Of a stretch of 56,661 bases of DNA, positions 8,973 through 19,213 are shown one piece after another. The number at the start of each line of letters is the position of its first letter. The first letter of the stretch is position 1. The stretch spans positions 1 through 56,661 of the forward strand of contig JAKQII010000259.1 of assembly GCA_029557535.1 (NCBI GenBank), written 5' to 3'. The translations under genes and the position numbers were made by a program. A model generated the notes under the pieces. It worked only from the letters and a program-made list of their open reading frames with translations. It made no database searches and was not told the DNA's origin. Source of the DNA: Acidobacteriota bacterium. GTDB lineage: Bacteria > Acidobacteriota > Blastocatellia > Pyrinomonadales > Pyrinomonadaceae.

Positions 8973-9000
8973 GTCGCCGCGCGGTAGCGCGTCACTGAAC
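8973..9000 (+). repeat. 28-bp hairpin repeat, copy 1
   Basis: Core CGCGCGGTAGCGCG with flanks GTCGC... and ...CTGAAC. One of four copies (others at 9027, 9916 and 42938) that share a CGCGC/GCGCG stem around AGTA or GGTA. Confidence 0.75.
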
Positions 9001-9026
9001 GGAACGGCTTACGGCTCACTGCTTAC

Positions 9027-9054
9027 GTCGCCGCGCAGTAGCGCGTCGCTAAAC
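9027..9054 (+). repeat. 28-bp hairpin repeat, copy 2, with heptamers on both sides
   Basis: Same core (CGCGCAGTAGCGCG) as copy 1, 26 bases downstream of it. The spacer (GGCTTAC GGCTCAC TGCTTAC) and the following GGCTCAC GGCTTAC are 7-base units of the array family seen at 10771-10931. Confidence 0.75.
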
Positions 9055-9057
9055 GGC

Positions 9058-9903
9058 TCACGGCTTACTGAAAACGAACTCATTACATCCGAGTCCAACG
9101 CCTTTCGTCTTCATTTTCGTCACAACATATCCCTTCGATTTGTAAAACTCGAAGATTTCATCGACACTCGCGTATTCGTACGGGTAGCCGCCGATCCAGT
9201 CGACGAGGTCGTACCATTTGTTCATCCCGCGGGCGTTCTTGTACCGCGTCCAGGATCGGACATAGCTCATCGGTTTCAGCGTCAGGACCGATTTCGCCAG
9301 TTGTTTCAGTTCATCGGGAAGATAAACCGCGATCGTCAGCGGGACGCGCAGAAACCGCGGCGTACGGTTGTAAAGTTTCTTGATCGCGAGCCAGCGGGCT
9401 GCCTGCGATCCCGTGTCGTTGTAGATCGCCACGAACAACTTGCCACCGTCGGCGACCGCCGTCTCGGCGTTCGACAGCGCCTCCCACATCGATCCGGTAT
9501 GGTGGAGCACTCCCCATGAATAGACGACATCGAACGCGCCCAACGACTTAATGTAATCGAGATCGAGCGCCGAACCCTGCTCGACGCGCCAATCGGAATC
9601 GTTCACGAAATATCGGCGTCGAAGTTCCTCGGTACATGCGACCGAATTAGTATCGAAATCAAAGGAATGTACGCGCGCCCCGAGCCGTCGCGCCGCAAGC
9701 GAGAACAAACCGCTTCCCGACCCGATGTCGAGCAACGACTTCCCTTCAAGCGAATCGACTTCGAGCATTTCGCGCAATGATTGTTCGGCGCTTTCGATCC
9801 GCTCATCGTTCAGCAGTTCGAGGAAATTCGCCCAGTTCTTGCCGAATTCGAACCGATCGCCGGCTGCGACCTCGCGTTCGTGCTGTAATGCTATTTCGTT
9901 CAT
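9058..9903 (-). CDS. class I SAM-dependent methyltransferase of the EPS cluster
   Basis: A 281-residue methyltransferase. Motif I is LLDIGSGSGLFSLAA, followed by an acidic strand end (VHSFDFDTNSV) and motif IV-like FDVVYSWGVLHHTG. That pattern is typical of small-molecule or sugar methyltransferases of the Methyltransf_11/23 type. The C-terminal half (LYNRTPRFLRVP, KWYDLVDWIGGYPYEY) is seen in EPS-linked members. ATG 9903 (MNEIALQHERE) is chosen. The frame stays open to 10176, but that extension would be translated entirely from low-complexity repeats. It is the last gene of the minus-strand EPS block and probably methylates a glycan or its precursor (inference). Confidence 0.85.
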   Translation of the reverse strand: MNEIALQHEREVAAGDRFEFGKNWANFLELLNDERIESAEQSLREMLEVDSLEGKSLLDIGSGSGLFSLAARRLGARVHSFDFDTNSVACTEELRRRYFVNDSDWRVEQGSALDLDYIKSLGAFDVVYSWGVLHHTGSMWEALSNAETAVADGGKLFVAIYNDTGSQAARWLAIKKLYNRTPRFLRVPLTIAVYLPDELKQLAKSVLTLKPMSYVRSWTRYKNARGMNKWYDLVDWIGGYPYEYASVDEIFEFYKSKGYVVTKMKTKGVGLGCNEFVFSKP

Positions 9904-9915
9904 GGTCGGTGGTCT

Positions 9916-9943
9916 GTTCAGCGGCGCGCTACTGCGCGGCGAC
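9916..9943 (-). repeat. 28-bp hairpin repeat, copy 3 (reverse orientation)
   Basis: Reverse complement of the 28-base repeat, directly upstream of the methyltransferase start codon. It lies in that gene's leader, where the hairpin could affect translation. Confidence 0.75.
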
Positions 9944-9960
9944 GTGCTCCGTGGTTTGCG

Positions 9961-10097
9961 GTCGGTGATCAGTGATCGGTGATCAGTGATCGGTGGTCGG
10001 TGCTCGTCGCTTCCTTTTTCACATTTCCCCTTTTCCCCTTTTTCACTTTTCACTTTTCCCCTTTTCCCCTTTTCCCCTTTTTCACTTTTTACTTTCC
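9961..10097. repeat. heptamer array (ATCGGTG/ATCAGTG) followed by TTTTCCCC/TTTTCAC tract
   Basis: Six 7-base units from 9961 (GTCGGTG, ATCAGTG, ATCGGTG, ATCAGTG, ATCGGTG, GTCGGTG) lead into about 85 bases of 7-8 base pyrimidine units (TTTTCAC, TTTTCCCC, TTTTTCAC). The tract separates the methyltransferase gene from the YdcF gene and reaches its last codons. Confidence 0.9.
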
Positions 10098-10781
10098 AGA
10101 CGCCCAATAATAGCCGAGTTTCACATATTCGAGCCCGATCCGCTTCCAGCCCGTCGGACTCAGCCACCAAATCCAACCAAGACTGTCAGCCGGCGAGGCG
10201 ATCCCGAACTCGATTCCGTTCGCGGCCCGTTCAAACGTCCGCAGCGCGCGGCGGGTGTGATGGGGGCTCGTGACGATCAGAACCCTTTTGAAACGATCGC
10301 CGGAAGTTGCAATTAGAATCGCTTCGTCATGCGTGCTTTCGACCACATCCGGCATCACCTCGATCGCGAATCCCGGAACGCCGTTCGCGGTCAGGTTCCG
10401 TTTCGCCAGTTCGTCAAAGAACGGATTGCGCTGTTGATTCTGGTCCCAGCCTCCGTGCAGGCCATCATTCGTCAGAATGACCCTCGGCGCGACGCCATTG
10501 CGGAAGAGTTCGCCTGCCAGCTCAGTCCGTTCGATATACGCCGCGCCGCCGCCAAGAACGATGATCGCGTCAGGATGGTCGATCGGTTTCGAGACGATCA
10601 GCAGGTTCGCCAGTATCGGCGACACGGCGATCCAGACCAGAAGGCCGGATACCGCCGTCCCAATTGCGATTTTCGATTTGCGATTTGCGATTTGATCCTC
10701 TCCCCTTCGCCCACTCTCCTTTTGCCGGTCACCCCATTTGCGATTTTCGATTTGCGATTTGCGATTGGGCTTACCGCTCAC
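10089..10781 (-). CDS. YdcF/SanA/ElyC family (DUF218) membrane-anchored protein
   Basis: Single-pass membrane protein with a DUF218 domain. After a hydrophobic segment (IGTAVSGLLVWIAVSPILANLL) come the DUF218 signatures DAIIVLGGGA, an ILTNDGLHGG loop, a VVESTHDEA segment and VLIVTSPHHTRRA. Members act in envelope or undecaprenyl-phosphate metabolism; the exact activity is unknown. The N-terminus is uncertain: the longest frame starts at a GTG (10781) and its first about 35 residues (NRKSQIENRK..., QIANRKSKI) are translated from ATTTGCG-type heptamer arrays, with no internal Met before the membrane segment. A non-ATG start nearer 10665 is possible. It lies between two glycan genes on the same strand. 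Confidence 0.75.
   Translation of the reverse strand: MSGKPNRKSQIENRKWGDRQKESGRRGEDQIANRKSKIAIGTAVSGLLVWIAVSPILANLLIVSKPIDHPDAIIVLGGGAAYIERTELAGELFRNGVAPRVILTNDGLHGGWDQNQQRNPFFDELAKRNLTANGVPGFAIEVMPDVVESTHDEAILIATSGDRFKRVLIVTSPHHTRRALRTFERAANGIEFGIASPADSLGWIWWLSPTGWKRIGLEYVKLGYYWASGK
10663..10766. repeat. two TTTGCGA/TTTTCGA heptamer blocks
   Basis: Units at 10663-10697 (ATTGCGA, TTTTCGA, TTTGCGA twice, TTTGATC) and 10737-10766 (TTTGCGA, TTTTCGA, TTTGCGA twice) are spaced exactly 7 bases apart. The same units recur at 43444 and 45641. They lie within the apparent N-terminal coding part of the YdcF gene. Confidence 0.9.
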
Positions 10782-10931
10782 TGCTTACTGCTTACTGCTC
10801 ACCGCTTACTGCTCACAGCTTACTGCTCACTGCTCACTGCTCACTACTCACGGCTCACTGCTCACTACTCACGGCTCACTGCTCACCGCTCACTGCTCAC
10901 TGCTCACAGCTTACTGCTCACAGCTTACTGC
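10771..10931. repeat. 23-unit heptamer array (TCACTGC/TTACTGC)
   Basis: Twenty-three consecutive 7-base units (TTACCGC, TCACTGC, TTACTGC, TCACAGC, TCACTAC, TCACGGC and similar) stay in strict register for 161 bases. A three-unit pattern TCACTAC-TCACGGC-TCACTGC is repeated, suggesting local duplication. This is the same family as the AGCAGTG array at 45494, in opposite orientation. The last units hold the stop codon of the upstream glycosyltransferase. Confidence 0.95.
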
Positions 10932-12104
10932 CAGGATCTTTCGCAGCTCTTCGACCTTCGCTTCCCAACTTTCGTGGCGGATACGTTCGCTGACCTCGGC
11001 ACGCGGTTTGGGATGCGCGATGGCTTCCGCGACCCTGGCGATGAAATCAGCGTGGTCGACGCCGACCGCGCAGTCTTCCAAAACTCTTACTTCCGGAATG
11101 TCGGTCGAGACGACCGGCAGTCCCGCGGCCAGGTATTCGCGCACCTTCAGGGGATTCGCCGCAAGAGTCAACTCGTTGATCTCAAACGGGTTAAGAGCGA
11201 CGTCAAATCCTTTGCAATATGCCGGAAGTTCCGCGTACGGCTTGCGGCCGAGAAGATGAATGTTCCGAATGCCGTCGAGGATCTTGATCTTCTTTTCGGC
11301 ATCGACGGCGACTTTGCCGATCAGCACGACCGATCCCGAATCGAAATGTTCGGCGGTCTTCCGGATGAGTTCGTAGTCGACCCAGTCCGCCAGAAGTCCG
11401 TGAAACCCGATGATCGGCCTGGGCAGCGACGCAATCTCGTCCGGCACTTTCGTCTCCGCATCGAGCGCCGTTCGAAAGTGATTCCAATCGGTTCCGTGAC
11501 GGATGATGAAGGTGTTCGGATTGAAGTCTTTCTTCGACTCAAGCAATCTCTCGGCCGAAACCACAACCACATCCGAACGTCTGAAAAGGTCTTCCTCGAT
11601 CTCGCGCAGGCCCGAGGCGACCCCGGTGAATGCCGTGTATTCATCGACGCAATAGTAGATCAACTCGCGTTCGCCGAGTTTCCCGGCAAGCAATCCGGCG
11701 GCCGGATTGAAGACCATATTGATCGGGTCCTTGATTTTGAGCTTTCGCAGCGCACGCCTCACCTGAGAAACAAGGAACTTCTGGTTGAAGGCGCGAACGG
11801 CCACCGAACCATAAGTCGGAACGGCGAGCGGGTTGAGCACGAAGATGTTCGGCTCGACCTCGCGTATCGGCTCCGTAAAACTCTTTAGTTTCTTGACGAT
11901 ACGGGCCATGTCCTTGCCAGATGCGGTCGGCATGCGGTTGGCGATCGCGTTGATCCACAAGATCCGGTTCTCGCGCGAAAGTACGCGCATGAGGTGCGTC
12001 TTCGATAGCGGATCGCCGGTCCAATCGTGCGAAAAACAAAGAATGTCGCGGCCGCGAAGGACGCCCGCCGTCGAAATTGATACGTTTTGTTCAGCCACCA
12101 ACAT
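10911..12104 (-). CDS. glycosyltransferase family 4-like protein
   Basis: A 397-residue GT-B fold sugar transferase. The N-terminal domain starts RGRDILCFSHDWTGDPLSKTHLM. The C-terminal nucleotide-sugar domain shows IIGFHGLLADWVDYELI, VVLIGKVAVDA, NIHLLGRKPYAELPAYCKGFDVALNPFE and the GT4-type acidic region NPLKVREYLAAGLPVVSTDIPE. It would add a sugar to a lipid-linked glycan at the cytoplasmic face. Its start overlaps the stop of the gene upstream by 14 bases, so translation is probably coupled. The last residues (SCEQ) come from the heptamer array, so the original C-terminus may have been altered. Confidence 0.87.
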   Translation of the reverse strand: MLVAEQNVSISTAGVLRGRDILCFSHDWTGDPLSKTHLMRVLSRENRILWINAIANRMPTASGKDMARIVKKLKSFTEPIREVEPNIFVLNPLAVPTYGSVAVRAFNQKFLVSQVRRALRKLKIKDPINMVFNPAAGLLAGKLGERELIYYCVDEYTAFTGVASGLREIEEDLFRRSDVVVVSAERLLESKKDFNPNTFIIRHGTDWNHFRTALDAETKVPDEIASLPRPIIGFHGLLADWVDYELIRKTAEHFDSGSVVLIGKVAVDAEKKIKILDGIRNIHLLGRKPYAELPAYCKGFDVALNPFEINELTLAANPLKVREYLAAGLPVVSTDIPEVRVLEDCAVGVDHADFIARVAEAIAHPKPRAEVSERIRHESWEAKVEELRKILAVSCEQ

Positions 12105-13053
12105 TCTCTTTGAGCCGATCGAGGCAATTACGAAGGTAATATTTCACCAAATTGTCCTTGTGCAAGTAAAGGTCGAAAAATTCCCGGGCATTCCGCGCGA
12201 TCCTTTCCCGTTCGGCGTCGTGGAAAAGATAATGCTCGCAAAGATCGACCAGGTCCGACATGTCCTCGCGGCAGTAGACGATGTGTTTGCGATCGACCAG
12301 CGGCATGTTGAGCATCGTCCGGTGCGGGTACGCGACGACACACGATCCGATCGCGAGATAATTGATCAACCGGAAGCAGAAATCGCCGAGCCCGGGCATG
12401 TCAATGCACACTTTTGACCGCGCAACCTCCTGCAAAAACTCAAGATAGAGGACCGTTTTCATTCCGCCTTCAAAGGCAAAATGCTCCTGATCCGATAAGA
12501 GCTGAACCGCCTTTTCGCGCGTCTCCCGCGCGTACGCCAGTCCGAAGCGGCCGTAAACGTCGAACTTGAAATTGCCGCTTTGCCGAAGTTTTCGAAGATT
12601 CCCGAGATGCTGATAAAGTCGCTTTCCGTCCGGGACGTAGCCGCCGGGAATCACGTTCGCGAAACCGTAACCGCGTTTGGCGAATTGCATCTTGAAATAC
12701 AGATCGAATTCTTCGGCGCAGTCTTCCTCGATCGTCATGAAATCCGAATATCCGATCGCGATGCGCCGCGTCCGTCCGCCGATGATCATCTCGAAGACGA
12801 CCGTGCCGCGGTATTTTTGAGGTATGTTGTCGACCATCTCGACCGGCACATGCGACCTCAAACCGTAAAGGAGGACGTCGACCCAGTCGGACGCCGCGTC
12901 CCATTGGTACTGGGACGGCCAGCGGACCGCGACCGATCTTAGTTCGTCCGGAGAAACATCCCATTCCTGATTGTCGGTCTCAGGTCTGTGCGCGAAGAGG
13001 TTCAAGTACAGTTCGACGCCGGATTTCTTAACTTTTTCGATAATTGCGGGCAT
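12091..13053 (-). CDS. putative glycosyltransferase (exostosin-like/GT-B C-terminal)
   Basis: A 320-residue protein. The C-terminal half (FDVYGRFGLAYARETREKAV, CIDMPGLGDFCFRLINYLAIGSCVVAYPH, DLVDLCEHYLFHDAERERIARNAREFF) matches the nucleotide-sugar half of GT-B enzymes and exostosin-like proteins. The N-terminal part is less recognisable, so donor and acceptor are unknown. The frame runs open to 13608 but the upstream part is antisense-shifted asnB sequence; ATG 13053 (MPAIIEKVKKSGVELYLNLF), 20 bases after the asnB stop, is chosen. It overlaps the next gene by 14 bases. Confidence 0.7.
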   Translation of the reverse strand: MPAIIEKVKKSGVELYLNLFAHRPETDNQEWDVSPDELRSVAVRWPSQYQWDAASDWVDVLLYGLRSHVPVEMVDNIPQKYRGTVVFEMIIGGRTRRIAIGYSDFMTIEEDCAEEFDLYFKMQFAKRGYGFANVIPGGYVPDGKRLYQHLGNLRKLRQSGNFKFDVYGRFGLAYARETREKAVQLLSDQEHFAFEGGMKTVLYLEFLQEVARSKVCIDMPGLGDFCFRLINYLAIGSCVVAYPHRTMLNMPLVDRKHIVYCREDMSDLVDLCEHYLFHDAERERIARNAREFFDLYLHKDNLVKYYLRNCLDRLKENVGG

Positions 13054-13073
13054 AGCTGTGAATGACTGTGACG

Positions 13074-14999
<1,926 letters not shown>

Positions 15000-15181
15000 G
15001 CTTTACAATGATTATTCGGGGCGGGGCGCTTTCACGCAACGAAAAGCCGCAATTATTTTACAATGTTTTTGTTTGTTTTGGCGAGAAAAGATTATCGGCG
15101 CCGGACTCGGTTTTTTCTCATAAATCGTTGGTATTTCTGGCCTTTTGAGATTTTATTCCCGACTACAGGGTTGCGTGTAGA
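15000..15181. promoter_or_regulatory. divergent intergenic region between asnB 1 and the beta-helix gene
   Basis: A 182-base gap, AT-rich from about 15045 to 15125, that must hold the promoters of both divergent genes. Nothing matches a strong -35/-10 pair or a sigma-54 site. No gene or terminator was seen. Confidence 0.4.
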
Positions 15182-16765
15182 ATGATTGAAGTAATGTCGA
15201 CAAATCAGGTTTCAGTACGGCGAAAAGAGTTGGCCAAGGTGCGCCGCCGGTGGACGTTCGTGCTCGGCGCGATCGGAATTGCGATGATCGCGGCGATATC
15301 GGGATCATTTTTCTTCGGCAGCATGTTTGAGGGATTACTCGACACGAATTCAGTGGTTTACCTCGAAGGAGGCGGACGGGTGATCCGCGTTCCGGCCGGC
15401 GGGAACCTGCAAACGGCGATCAATCGCGCCGAAAGCGGTGATGTGATCATGCTTGACGCCGGCGCGACCTACAACGAGATCGTTCTTCCGAAAAAGAACC
15501 TGACCGATTTTGTCACGATCGAGAGCTCTGGGATCGCCCAGCTCGCTCCCGATACGCGCGTTTCGCCGCAACAATCGCGATCGATGGCGCGGATCACGAC
15601 GCGCGGTGGCGGAAAATCGGCCGTCGCGACCGAGGACGGCGCCAATCATTACCGTTTCGTCGGCATCGAGTTCGTCCCTTCGACAAAAGACTACGTTTAC
15701 AACCTCGTCTATCTCGGCGCCGATTCGGATAAAGTTGCGGACGTCCCGCATGACTTTGAATTCGACCGTTGTCTGTTCCGATCGATCGCGTCCGGCGTAA
15801 CCCGCCGCGGTGTCGGACTAAACAGCGCGAACACCGTTATCAAGAACAGCTATTTCGAGGGGTTCGCTTATCCCGAGCAGGAAACGCAGGCGATCTGCGG
15901 CTGGACCGGAACCAAGAACGTCAAGATCATCAACAATTACATCGAAGGCGGCGCCGAAAACGTCATGTTCGGCGGATCCGACCCGGCGAGCGCCGAACTG
16001 ATCCCGCAAGATATCGAGGTCCGCGGCAATCGCTTCAACAAACCGCAGGCGTGGAAAGGCAAGAACTCGCTGAAATGCCTTTTTGAGCTCAAGAACGCCA
16101 AACGCGTTCAGTTCACCGACAACTATCTTGAGAACAACTGGATCGGAACCGCGTTCCGGATCACCGTCAGAAACCAGGAAGGAAAGGCGCCGTTCAGCAC
16201 CGTCGAGGACGTCGTCGTGAAAAACAATGTGATCCGCGGCGCCGGCGAGGGAATCAACATTCTCGGGAAGGACGACACATATCCGAGCCAGACTCTGAAG
16301 AACCTCTCGATCGCGAACAACCTTTTTCTCGACATCGGCGCGCCGGGTTACGAAGGCGGCGGATACTTTGTCCAGATCGCCGAGGGCGAGAACGTCCTGA
16401 TCGCCAACAACACGGTCTTCAATGTCGGAAACACCGCGACGCTTTACGGTACGCCGCCGCGAAACTTCGTCTTCCGCGACAACATCGTCGCTCACGGAAA
16501 TTACGGTATCCACGGACTCGCCGACATCCGTTCCGCCGCTGCGAGACAGATGTTCCGCAATAACGTCATCGTCAACAACCGGCGCGTCGGATCCGGCGAC
16601 ACCTCTTATCCGTCGGGGAATTTCTTTGTTCAGGATCTCGGAGCGGTCGGTTTCGTCAACGCCGGCGGCAGAAACTTCGCTCTTGCAACAAGCAGCAAGT
16701 TCAAGGGGAAAGCAACGAGCCGTGCCGACATCGGTTGCGACGTTTCGCTCCTGCCGTCAAACTGA
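15182..16765 (+). CDS. membrane-anchored right-handed parallel beta-helix protein
   Basis: A 527-residue protein with an N-terminal signal-anchor (WTFVLGAIGIAMIAAISGSF) and a long parallel beta-helix. It has a pectate-lyase-like entry (RVPAGGNLQTAINRAESGDVIMLDAGATYNEI) followed by many coils ending in N-x-I/V steps (NVKIINNYIEGG, DIEVRGNRFNK, DVVVKNNVIRGAG, LSIANNLFLDIG, NVLIANNTVFNVG). Such folds are polysaccharide lyases or C5-epimerases acting outside the cytoplasm. Placement inside an EPS cluster that also has a heparinase-like gene fits processing of the glycan (inference); no catalytic residues could be assigned. ATG 15194 is an alternative start. It is the only plus-strand gene of the cluster and its stop overlaps the convergent gene by 9 bases. 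Confidence 0.8.
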   Translation: MIEVMSTNQVSVRRKELAKVRRRWTFVLGAIGIAMIAAISGSFFFGSMFEGLLDTNSVVYLEGGGRVIRVPAGGNLQTAINRAESGDVIMLDAGATYNEIVLPKKNLTDFVTIESSGIAQLAPDTRVSPQQSRSMARITTRGGGKSAVATEDGANHYRFVGIEFVPSTKDYVYNLVYLGADSDKVADVPHDFEFDRCLFRSIASGVTRRGVGLNSANTVIKNSYFEGFAYPEQETQAICGWTGTKNVKIINNYIEGGAENVMFGGSDPASAELIPQDIEVRGNRFNKPQAWKGKNSLKCLFELKNAKRVQFTDNYLENNWIGTAFRITVRNQEGKAPFSTVEDVVVKNNVIRGAGEGINILGKDDTYPSQTLKNLSIANNLFLDIGAPGYEGGGYFVQIAEGENVLIANNTVFNVGNTATLYGTPPRNFVFRDNIVAHGNYGIHGLADIRSAAARQMFRNNVIVNNRRVGSGDTSYPSGNFFVQDLGAVGFVNAGGRNFALATSSKFKGKATSRADIGCDVSLLPSN

Positions 16766-17833
16766 TCCCAACTTCGTGTAAAAATCGACCCAATCCTGTC
16801 GGACACTTTCGAAGCTGTATTTCGCGACGTCCGCGCGTGCGTTCTCGATAACGCCGGCGGCGAGTTTCGCATCGTCGAGCAAGCGGATCGCGGCGTTGGC
16901 CAATCCTACGGGCGAGGGCTTGTCGACCAGCAATCCATTGCGCTGATGATCGACGAGGAACGGGATCCCGCCGGTCGCGTACGTCACGACGGGAAGTCCC
17001 GCCGCGAATGACTCGATGATCGAAAGCGGCATATTGTCGACGACCGACGAATTGAGAAACACATCAGCCCGGTCGTATAGCGCAGGCATTTCGGCCGGCT
17101 CCACGCGACCGACAAACTCAATTCCGTCCGGCCCGAGCTCGGCCGCAAGTTCTTTCAGTTCAGACTCTTGCGAGCCGTGGCCGGCGACGATCAACCGCGC
17201 CTCGGAAAATCGTTCGCGAATGATCCGAAATGCCCGGAGGCAGTCGGCGACGTTGTAGTGCGGCTCGAAATTCCGGTTTGAGAGAAATACCGGCCGGAGC
17301 GGCTCGCGTTTTCGAAAGGCAAAGCGGTCCGAATCAACGAAATTGAAGATCGCGCGTGCCCTGATCCCGTAATCCGCGAATATCGCGACGAGGAATTCCG
17401 ACGGCACGACGACGCGTTGGAAGCGGCGCATCGTCGGAAGAGACGTCTGCGGCCAATGTTCGATGTGCTCGCGGAGTTCGCCGCTGTGGTAGTTGAGGAC
17501 GGCCGGAACACCGAAGATCCGCGCGACGATCAGCGGCGGGAGCGTCGCGATCACGTATCCGGACATTCCTGCCGAGAAAACGTGGACGACGTCGGCGGTC
17601 GAAACCTGAATCAGTAGCGAGATCCAAAATCGGATCGAGGCCGCGACCGTTCGCAGATATTTCATCCCGCTGAACGGCGTTGGCGGATCGTTCGGAAGAA
17701 ACGTCAGCTCGATCTCCGGATTGCCGTCGAAGGCCTCGATCAAACGCCGCGCCTGGATCGCCTGCCCGCCGATCTTGTCCGGCGACGGCGCGACGATCAG
17801 CACCCGCGTTCTGGCTTCGTTCCCTTCGTTCAT
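16757..17833 (-). CDS. glycosyltransferase family 4 protein
   Basis: A 358-residue GT-B sugar transferase. It has an N-terminal VLIVAPSPDKIGGQAIQARR, the domain linker ARAIFNFVDSDRF, and the C-terminal donor site LIVAGHGSQE, VEFVGRV-type strand (IEFVGRVEPAEMPALYDRAD) and E-x7-E-like PLSIIESFAAGLPVVTYATGG. The start at 17833 is well supported: it overlaps the upstream stop in an ATGA arrangement, so translation is coupled to the preceding GT4. An in-frame ATG at 17875 lies inside the upstream gene and is unlikely. It is the last gene of the run starting near 30429. Confidence 0.92.
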   Translation of the reverse strand: MNEGNEARTRVLIVAPSPDKIGGQAIQARRLIEAFDGNPEIELTFLPNDPPTPFSGMKYLRTVAASIRFWISLLIQVSTADVVHVFSAGMSGYVIATLPPLIVARIFGVPAVLNYHSGELREHIEHWPQTSLPTMRRFQRVVVPSEFLVAIFADYGIRARAIFNFVDSDRFAFRKREPLRPVFLSNRNFEPHYNVADCLRAFRIIRERFSEARLIVAGHGSQESELKELAAELGPDGIEFVGRVEPAEMPALYDRADVFLNSSVVDNMPLSIIESFAAGLPVVTYATGGIPFLVDHQRNGLLVDKPSPVGLANAAIRLLDDAKLAAGVIENARADVAKYSFESVRQDWVDFYTKLGSV

Positions 17834-18945
17834 ACACCGTAAATTTCGAGCGTTCGCCGCAATTGCGCCGCGCACGAAAAGTTGGTTTCAACGACCGCTC
17901 GTCCGCGCTCGCCGAATGCAGATGCCGTCTGCCGATCCTTCAGAAGATCGAGCATTCGATCAGCAAGCGCCGCCTCATCACCGGCCTCGACCAAGTATCC
18001 CGTCTCGCCTTCCGTGATCGACTCCGCCGCGCCGCCGACGCGCGTCGCGACGACCGGCAGTGCGGCCGCCATATATTCGAGGATCGAGTTTGAAAAACCC
18101 TCGTAATCGCTGGTCAGAACGCCGATCGAGCTGGCGGCAAGCAATTCCGGAACACAATCGCAGCGTCCGATCAGATGGACGCTTTTTTCGATCCCGAGTT
18201 CCAAAGCAAGCGACTCGAGTTCGCCCCGCAGTTCGCCTTCGCCAGCCAGCACAAAATGCGTCTCGGGAAAATGGGCCAACACCCGCTTCGCCGCGCGGAC
18301 GAACATCGGCTGGTTCTTGACGCGGTGGCGAAGGTTCGCAACGAGCGTGACGATCGGGCCTTCGGTTGGCAAGCGCAGCGATTCACGGATCGCCGTCGTG
18401 TCCCCGGTCGCCGGTTTGAGACGCTCGAGATCGACGCCGTTGTAAATCAGCGAGATCTTCTCGGTATCGATACCACGGCCCGCCAAGTATCGGCCTACCG
18501 AATCCGAGTTGACGACGATCCTGTGCGCCTGTCTGAACGCAAAACCCTCGACCGCGTCCTGGTACCGAGAGCGCATTCCTCCGGTTTCCCGCTTTGACGC
18601 GATCCGCATCGAAGCCCGCGCGATCGTCGCGGCGGCCATGCCGAAAATGTTCGTGTAGAAATCGTGGGTATGAATTACGTCGATCCGGTTGTCTCTCAGG
18701 AACTTGGCGCAACGTATAGCCTGTTCCGCAAAATTCAGGTCGCGGAACGATACGAGTTTGAATTCCGGGATCGGCGAGGAGTATTCGGAACCCAATTCAT
18801 CAAGCAGAACGCCATCGCGGTTCAGAGTTGCGACGAAAACATTCACCGAACCGTCACGAATCAGCAACTTCGACAGTTGGACGGCCTGGCGCTCCGATCC
18901 GCCCTGATGAAAGCTGCCGATCAATTGAAGTACGTTCTTTTTCAT
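17830..18945 (-). CDS. glycosyltransferase family 4 protein
   Basis: A 371-residue GT-B sugar transferase. It opens NVLQLIGSFHQGGSERQAVQLS, the typical GT4 glycine-rich acceptor-side loop, followed by DVIHTHDFY. The donor side shows HFVLAGEGELRGELE, VHLIGRCDCVPELLAASSIGVLTSDYEGFSN and ILEYMAAALPVVATRVGGAAE. The GFSN-ILEYMAAALPVV region is the usual E-x7-E nucleotide-sugar site. Probably adds a sugar during assembly of the lipid-linked repeat unit. It overlaps the next GT4 by 4 bases; 268 non-coding bases separate it from the heparinase-like gene. Confidence 0.93.
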   Translation of the reverse strand: MKKNVLQLIGSFHQGGSERQAVQLSKLLIRDGSVNVFVATLNRDGVLLDELGSEYSSPIPEFKLVSFRDLNFAEQAIRCAKFLRDNRIDVIHTHDFYTNIFGMAAATIARASMRIASKRETGGMRSRYQDAVEGFAFRQAHRIVVNSDSVGRYLAGRGIDTEKISLIYNGVDLERLKPATGDTTAIRESLRLPTEGPIVTLVANLRHRVKNQPMFVRAAKRVLAHFPETHFVLAGEGELRGELESLALELGIEKSVHLIGRCDCVPELLAASSIGVLTSDYEGFSNSILEYMAAALPVVATRVGGAAESITEGETGYLVEAGDEAALADRMLDLLKDRQTASAFGERGRAVVETNFSCAAQLRRTLEIYGV

Positions 18946-19213
18946 CGATCTCCGCGCGTTGAACGCAGATCACGCGTGGGCGGATCTTGCCCGCGAATTC
19001 TCGTGAATTTCCGTGAATCGACAGGTGCTTGATCGAGAACGCTGAACAAGCAAAACCCACGGAAATAACATTTTATCAACATTTACGGAATCGCCGCGGT
19101 CGCCTTTTCTGTTTTGATTCGCGTTCATTGGTGGAGATTCGCGGGCAAAGTCATTTTTTTTTCACGCGTAATTTCGCTTGAAAGGTTAGCACATTCAAGT
19201 CCGCGCGGAATTG
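18946..19213. other. 268-bp gap with degenerate GTGAATT/TTCGCG repeats and a T-run
   Basis: Contains short dispersed motifs (TCTCGTGAATTTCCGTGAATC, split here as TCTCGTGAATT and TCCGTGAATC; ATTCGCGTTCATTGG) and a run of Ts near 19154. It could hold a promoter for the two GT4 genes. No coding region or clear hairpin terminator was seen. Confidence 0.4.

Noticed and set aside
9904-10176. N-terminal extension of the methyltransferase rich in KSEKGEKGK
   Set aside because: It is a translation of GGGGAAAA-type and GTGATCA-type repeats; the conserved protein begins at ATG 9903.
10771-10931. Possible CRISPR array
   Set aside because: Period is 7 bases without spacers; no cas genes.
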